Source of the DNA: Owenia fusiformis
Taxonomy: Eukaryota > Annelida > Polychaeta > Sabellida > Oweniidae
DNA length: 64,000 nucleotides
NCBI GenBank assembly: GCA_903813345.2
Contig: CAIIXF020000004.1
Location: 19,810,477 to 19,874,476 of the forward strand
Direction: 5' to 3'
Part shown: positions 27,801 through 36,800 of the stretch, in pieces
Position numbering within the stretch: the stretch's first letter is position 1
Layout of the letters: each line of letters begins with the position of its first letter
Notes under the pieces: model-generated
What the model saw: the letters and a program-made list of their open reading frames with translations, nothing else
The model's database searches: none
Told to the model about the DNA's origin: nothing
Position numbers and translations under genes: made by a program

Positions 27801-30800
27801 ACTAATGCATCTACGACTTCAGCTGGTATAACAACAATTGATACTAATGCATCTACGACTTCACCTGGTATAACAACAATTGATACTAATGCATCTACGA
27901 CTTCAGCTGGTATAACAACAATTGATACTAATGCATCTACGACTTCAGCTGGTATAACAACAATTGATACTAATGCATCTACGACTTCATCTGGTATAAC
28001 AACAATGGACACTGGTGCATCAACAACTTCATCCGGAATATCAACAATTGATACTAATGCATCTACGACTTCACCTGGTATAACAACAATTGATACTAAT
28101 GCATCTACGACTTCACCTGGTATAACAACAATTGGTACTAATGCATCTACGACTTCACCTGGTATAACAACAATTGATACTAATGCATCTACGACTTCAG
28201 CTGGTATAACAACAATTGATACTAATGCATCTACGACTTCAGCTGGTATAACAACAATTGATACTAATGCATCTACGACTTCAGCTGGTATAACAACAAT
28301 TGATACTAATGCATCTACGACTTCACCTGGTATAACAACAATTGATACTAATGCATCTACGACTTCAGCTGGTATAACAACAATTGATACTAATGCATCT
28401 ACGACTTCACCTGGTATAACAACAATTGATACTAATGCATCTACGACTTCACCTGGTATAACAACAATTGATACTAATGCATCTACGACTTCAGCTGGTA
28501 TAACAACAATTGATACTAATGCATCTACGACTTCAGCTGGTATAACAACAATTGATACTAATGCATCTACGACTTCACCTGGTATAACAACAATTGATAC
28601 TAATGCATCTACGACTTCAGCTGGTATAACAACAATTGATACTAATGCAGCTACGACTTCAGCTGGTATAACAACAATTGATACTAATGCATCTACGACT
28701 TCATCTGGTATAACAACAATGGACACTGGTGCATCAACAACTTCATCCGGAATATCAACAATTGATACTAATGCATCTACGACTTCACCTGGTATAACAA
28801 CAATTGATACTAATGCATCTACGACTTCAGCTGGTATAACAACAATTGATACTAATGCATCTACGACTTCACCTGGTATAACAACAATTGATACTAATGC
28901 ATCTACGACTTCACCTGGTATAACAACAATTGATACTAATGCATCTACGACTTCAGCTGGTATAACAACAATTGATACTAATGCATCTACGACTTCAGCT
29001 GGTATAACAACAATTGATACTAATGCATCTACGACTTCAGCTGGTATAACAACAATTGATACTAATGCATCTACGACTTCAGCTGGTATAACAACAATTG
29101 ATACTAATGCATCTACGACTTCAGCTGGTATAACAATAATTGATACTAATGCATCTACGACTTCAGCTGGTATAACAACAATTGATACTAATGCATCTAC
29201 GACTTCAGCTGGTATAACAACAATTGATACTATTGCATCTACGACTTCAGCTGGTATAACAACAATTGATACTAATGCATCTACGACTTCAGCTGGTATA
29301 ACAACAATTGATACTATTGCATCTACGACTTCAGCTGGTATAACAACAATTGATACTAGTGAAACTACGACATCAACTGACGTAACAACAATTTTAAGTA
29401 GTGAAACGATGACGCCTCATGGTATAACAGCAGTTGACAATGGTGAAACTACGACCTCAAGTGATGAAACAACAATTGATCCTGGTGAATCAACGACTTC
29501 ATCTGATATAACGACAATCGATATAAGAACATCTAAGGCTTCACTTGTTATAACAGCAGTTGGCACTGGTGCATCAACGACTTCAGCTGATACATTAGCA
29601 ACTGGCAGTGATGCTACGACGTCAGCAGATATAACAAAATTTGACACTGGTGCATCCACGACTTCAACTTATTTGACAAAAAATGACACTGCAGTATCTT
29701 CGACATCAACTGATATCACAACGATTGACAATGGAGTATCTTCTACTATCAAATCTACTACAAATCCAACATTTGATGTTTCAAGTACAACTGAACTATT
29801 ATTAAACTATTCTCCGACCATTTCAACTTCTCCGGCATATAGCTGTAACAATGTTAACGACTGCAGTGGACATGGTTATTGTGTAGGCCCTGACATGTGC
29901 AAATGCCACAATGGATTTACTGGTCGCAGGTGCAAGCGATGTAGAAAGAATAGATTCGGACCCAGCTGCTCAAAATGCAAGGATTGCAAAGAAGGAAGAT
30001 GCAATGAGACCACAGGTAAACTCTAAAATTAATTGATTTTTCAAATTCCATATGAATAGTATTTCAAGATGATGTGTATTTATTGAAATATATTTATATC
30101 AATTTTAGGAAGATGTGATATAATTACAACTACTACCGACGTCATGGATAGAACTACTTCACAAACAAGATCTGCCCATAATACATCTACAAATTTAACT
30201 GATACAACATCAGTAACTGGAGAATCTACGACTTTGACTGATTTAACAACAATAGATAATGATGAATCTACGATTACAAGTAATATACCAACAGCAAATG
30301 AAACCACGACTGACACTGAGCCAACGACAGCCTCAGCTGATGATACAACAATTGACACTGGTGCATATACGATTTCAACTGAAATAACAGCAATAGATAC
30401 ATCTGGTACATCTACGACTTCCATGGATAAAACAACAATTCCTAATTTAACTGTTAAATCTATGACTTCAAATGATAAAATGACAACTCCTGCTATTGAA
30501 TCTACAACTTTAGGTAGTACAATAACTGAAACTGGTGAATCTACTTCTCCGAATTATAATACTATAATCAAAACTGTTGGATCTTCTACTTCAAATGATA
30601 TTATCACAACAGACGTTGGTGAATATATGACTTCAAATGATATAATAACTGAAACTGTTGATTTTACTTCTTCCGATGATATAATAACAAATGACATCGG
30701 TAGATCTTCTACACCAAATGATGTAACAACAATTGATCATGACAATAGTAGATCTTCTACACCAAATGATGTAACAACAACTGATAATGACAATAGTAGA

Positions 30801-33800
30801 TCTTCTACACCAAATGATGTAACAACAATTGATCATGACAATAGTAGATCTTCTACACCAAATGATGTAACAACAATTGATAATGACAATAGTAGATCTT
30901 CTACACCAAATGATGTAACAACAATTGATAATGGCAATAGTAGATCTTCTACACCAAATGATGTAACAACAATCGATTATGACAATAGTAGATCTTCTAC
31001 ACCAAATGATGTAACAACAATTGATAATGGCAATAGTAGATCTTCCACACCAAATGATGTAACAACAATCGATTATGACAATAGTAGATCTTCTACACCA
31101 AATGATGTAACAACAATTGATAATGACAATAGTAGATCTTCTACACCAAATGATCTAACAACAATTGATCATGACAATAGTAGATCTTCTACACCAAATG
31201 ATGTAACAACAATTGATAATGACAATAGTAGATCTTCCACACCAAGTGATGTAGTAACAATTGATCATGACAATAGTAGATCTTCTACACCAAGTGATGT
31301 AGTAACAATTGATCATAACAATAGTAGATCTTCTACACCAAGTGATGTAGTAACAATTGATCATAACAATAGTAGATCTTCCACACCAAATGATGTAACG
31401 ACAATTGATCATGACAATAGTAGATCTTCTACACCAAATGATGTTACAACAATTGATCATGACAATAGTAGATCTTCCACACCAAATGATGTAACGACAA
31501 TTGATCATGACAATAGTAGATCTTCTACACCAAATGATGTAACAACAATTGATCATGACAATAGTAGATCTTCTACACCAAATGATGTAACAACAATTGA
31601 TCATGACGATGGTAGATCTTCTACAACAAATGATATTACAGCAATTGATCATGACAATAGTACATCTTCTACACCAAATGATGTAACAACAGTTGATCAT
31701 GACAATAGTAGATCTTCTACACCAAATGATGTAACAACAATTGATCATGACAATAGTAGATCTTCTACACCAAATGATGTAACAACAATTGATCATGACG
31801 ATGGTAGATCTTCTACAACAAATGATATTACAGCAATTGATCATGACAATAGTACATCTTCTACACCAAATGATGTAACAACAGTTGATCATGTCAATAG
31901 TAGATCTTCTACACCAAATGATGTAACAACAATTGATCATGACGATGGTAGATCTTCTACAACAAATGATATTACAGCAATTGATCATGACAATAGTACA
32001 TCTTCTACACCAAATGATGTAACAACAGTTGATCATGTCAATAGTAGATCTTCAACATCAAATGATGTAACATCAATTAATGTTGGATATACTACTTCAA
32101 ACGATATAACAACAATTGATCATAGCATTAGTGGATCTACTTCTTCAAATCTTAGAACAACAATTGATATCGGTAATGGTCGACCTACTTCTTCAAACGA
32201 TATAACAACAATTGATCATAGCATTAGTGGATCTACTACTTCAAATCTTAGAACAACAATGGATATCGGTAATAGTCGACCTACTTCTTCAAATGATAGA
32301 ACAACAATTGCTTTTGGAAGTGTTGGATCTACAAATTCAAATCTTGAAACAACAATTGATATTAGTAAGAGTGGATCTACTACATCAAGATTTATTGATA
32401 TTAGTAATAGTCAATCTACTTCTTCAAACGATATAACAACAATTGATCATAGCATAAGTGGATCTACTACTTCAAATCTTAGAACAACAATGGATATCGG
32501 TAATAGTCGACCTACTTCTTCAAATGATATAACAACAATTGCTTTTGGAAGTGTTGGATCTACTACTTCAAATCTTAAAACAACAATTGATATTAGTAAG
32601 AGTGGATCTACTACACCAAGAACGATTGATATTAGTAATGGTCGACCTACTTCTTCAAATGATATAACTACAATTAATCATGACAAAGGTGGATCTACAA
32701 CTGACATTGTTGGATCTACAGGTACTTCTTTCAATGGTATAATAACAAATGCAACAGATAGGAGAACAACCGTCCCTTTAAGTAGTATAATTACAAATAC
32801 TAGAACTGCATCAGATACTTCACCTAATAAAATGACAATTAACACTGTTCGATCTACAACATCAACAAGTAAAATATTAACTGACACTGTTGGATCTACA
32901 ACATCAACTAATAAAATATTAACTGACACTGTTGGATCTACAACATCAACTAATACAATATCAACTGACACTGTTGGATCTACAACATCAACTAATACAA
33001 TATCAACTGACACTGTTGGATCTACAACATCAACTAATACAATATCAACTGACACTGTTGGATCTACAACATCAACTAATAAAATATCAACTGACACTGT
33101 TGGATCTACAACATCAACTAATACAATATCAACTGACACTGTTGGATCTAAAACATCAACAAATAAAATATCAACTGACACTGTTGGATCTACAACATCA
33201 ACTCATAAAATATCAACTGACACTGTTGGATCTACAACATCAACTAATAGAGTATCAACTGACACTATTGGATATAAAACCTCGACAAATAAAATGACAA
33301 TTAACACTGTTGGATCTACAACATCAATTAATGGAATATCAGCGGACACTGTTGGATCTACAACATCAACTAATAAAATATCAAGTGACACTGTTGGATC
33401 TTCAACATCAACTCATAGAATATCATCTGACACTGTTGGATCTACAACATCAACAAATGAAATATCAACTGATACTGTTGGATCTATATCAACTAATGAA
33501 ATATCAATTGACACTGTCGGATCTACAACATCAACTGATAAAATATCAACTGACACTGTTGTCTCTACAACATCAACTAATAAACTATCAACTGACACTG
33601 TTGGATCTACAACATCAACTAATAGAATATCAACTGACACTGTTGGACCTACAACATCAACTAATAAAATATCAACTGACACTGTTGGATCTTCAACATC
33701 AACTAATAAAATATCAATTGACACTGTTGGATCTACAACATCAACTAATAAAATATCACCTGACACTGTTGGACCTACAACATCAACTCATAGAATATCA

Positions 33801-36800
33801 ACCGACAATGTTGGATCTACTACATCAACTACTAAAAAAACATCAACTGACACTGTTGGATCTCCATCATCAACTAATAAAATATCAACTGACACTGTTG
33901 AATACACATCAACTATTAGCGTTATGAATACAACGTTCACTACACACACTAACATTGATCTAACAACACTCGACATTTCGAAATCAACAATTAAATCGAG
34001 TCCGTCTAGTTCGCCGTATGTTCCAGAGAGAGGCTCGTGTCAGTTCGGAATGCCACCTTGTTTACGGTTTTATAGGAAAAAATGCTGCGGCTGCAGGTTC
34101 AAGTTCGCTAATCCTGATAAAGACGGGGTGATTATTGTTTTCATGTACACTAACTCTATTGTAGTAGTGTTCCTCGGAAATAGGTTTTTTTACACATTTG
34201 TTTCGACAATCAAGCGTATCGACACATTGAGATCAAACGTGCTCATTTTTGTTTTCTTTGATACACGGACTAGTGAATTAGTTTCACATTTCCTAAAGTA
34301 GTTTTAAAGATTTGTGTATTTTATATTGCCATTAACCATGTTTATAGCAACACGGCTATCCAGAGATTGTGCTTGCTCGAGGCTACTGCTCAAACGAAAC
34401 CTGCCTCAGGACACCATGTAACTACGACAGAGAACTTAAAGCAATCTATGATAAAGAAAATGCGATGATCACTACTCCATATCTCTCAACAACACAAAGG
34501 CTATCGTGTGTTATGAATGAGACGTGCTTCCATGGGAGATGCATCGATGGTGAGTTCGGACAGGGAAGTCATTTAAACTATAATAGAAACGCCCAATTCA
34601 ACGCAACCACTATTATGACTAATATAAGCTGTACGGCTTGTAATATATTCATGGGCGTAGCCAGGGCAGACATTTTTCAATTAAAACCATGAACATTAAG
34701 TCTAGTTAATGAAGTCTATATTGCGTTAACTCAATTTTTGCCTCCCCAATGTTTAGTTAGATCCTGGTTACGCAATGGATATTGTTTGGATCCATCTTTT
34801 GAAAGCTCGTGTCCGATGGGCTTTTCCCATGTTATCCGTACACATATGGTGCTGTATTTAATGCTTCTACTCCACCACATTTTAAAGGAAAATGCAAATG
34901 CACACAAAAATGGAAAGGTCAAAGCTGTAATGAGCCACGCTGCAGAAAGAAATGTCTACATGGTGGGATTTGCAATGCCCCAAATCGATGCACATGTCCC
35001 TTCAACAGAGTTGGCAGCCAATGTAGAACTTGTAGGAAAGGGTATTATGGTAAACATTGTTTTCCATGCCCTGACTGCAATCATGGCCGATGCGACCCGA
35101 TCACTGGTAAGAATAATCATTTGAAATACAAGATCTCGAAGTATTAAATGACAGGGGAATCCCCCATATTAGATACATTATAACAAATGATTGTACAACA
35201 TTTAACATTTTCGCATTTTGTCAAGGTGATTGCCTTTGTGACCATGGATGGTTTGGTGATGTATGTACGGAAAAAATACATAATCCAGGTAATAATTAAC
35301 TAAGATATACCATATTGTTCACAAAATTACATAAGTTCAATTACTAGTAATATTAAATGTCGAATAATGTCCAGTTTTTTAATATATTTCCGATGGTTAA
35401 GTTTGGTGATGGATTATAATACTCAACATATGAGGTGTTTTGGTTGACAATTTGTGAGTCTTTCTACCTGCATACGAAAACTAGACGTGACAAAGAATAA
35501 ACATTTTAAATGAAAAACGAAATATGAAGCTGATTATGTATGTTTTAAAGAAATTATTTCATTTTTGGAGGGTTTTGTTTTGGGGCCACCCTGTAGACTT
35601 CACTCGGAAAGTTTAGGAATATCAGGTTTAGCTGGACCCTCATATTATGCAATCTGACACCATATATTATTTGCGGCCCACTTGGCAATATTTGTCTTCT
35701 CAGACATAAATGAATTCGTAATATTCTGGAGTACACACGTCACTCTCTCCCCACTCTCGTCATACCCCTTAGACGTGAAGGAATGAATATTGCAAATAAA
35801 CAATTCAAACCAACCCCTATCCAATCCAGACATTTCTTGCTTTCATTTTGTACATTATTCGAACATTCCTTTTCTTTCACCGTTGACAGTCATTCTTCCA
35901 TTTTAAGCACTCGAATTGTAGCTTTCTTTTTACTTTTTTTACAATTGTAGTCTTCGTTCTATAATGTTGTGTTGATATAATAACAATATTGCAATTTTTG
36001 TAAGGTTTATACAGTGTATGTATGTTAACATCCATTAATATAAATGTGTTTGGGATTATAAAATCAAATTGCTTTCAGGGGGAAATAATAAATCTTGCAC
36101 GCGAGGTATGCCAAGATGTAACAGACTATGGAGAAATAAGTGCTGTGGTTGCCAGAGAATGTTTGCAGACCCTAAAAATAATGGAGTATATATTTTAATA
36201 CTTTAAGGCAGAATCACATCTATGGAGCAACCATTCCAAAAATTGTTTCAATTTCAGAATCTTGGAATATTTCATTTTTAGGAGAACTAAAGGCATTAGT
36301 AATAAGGTATAGAGAGTGTCAAATGTTGGGAGTAATATTTATAAAATATGCCAATGCTTACTTTTGAATTCGAATTTTATTTAGAATTGAAAAAGAGATT
36401 AATCGATCGATTTCTTTGAAACTCACCTCTCAACTCGTCTCTACATCTCATCTACTCCCTTTAATAACTTTAATTTGATAAGTTATGATCAATGTTTTGG
36501 GAGATATTATATTTTGAATGGTTATGAACACATTACAAGGTCAATCATAAATATTGCTTGTAATTTTGTCACACCCTGTATTGGTACACTCTGTATATCT
36601 GATTCTGCCTTAAACTCAGTTATAGGATTTATTTTTATGGGCACCATTCACATCAGATATTAAGTAAAATCTTGAACGTTGACCAACCGATATATATTTA
36701 TTAATAAACCTCTCCGTTCTATACCATCCAAAATATGATATCTTAAAATGGATTAACGTCATATATCTTATCAAATAACGCTAGGTGATTTCTTCAACAT

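Noticed and set aside
32212-33927. Plus-strand frames reading LDLQHQLIQYQLTL units in exon 18
   Set aside because: An alternative frame of the 42-bp mucin array. The frame that joins EGF-type and CCGC modules with correct splice phase is the STDTVGSTTSTNKI one.
20226-34000. Long antisense open frames (up to several hundred codons) reading VVIPGEVVDALVSI-like repeats
   Set aside because: They are the reverse complement of the Thr/Ser mucin arrays; the 42-bp period keeps them open. No splice context, start or family supports them.
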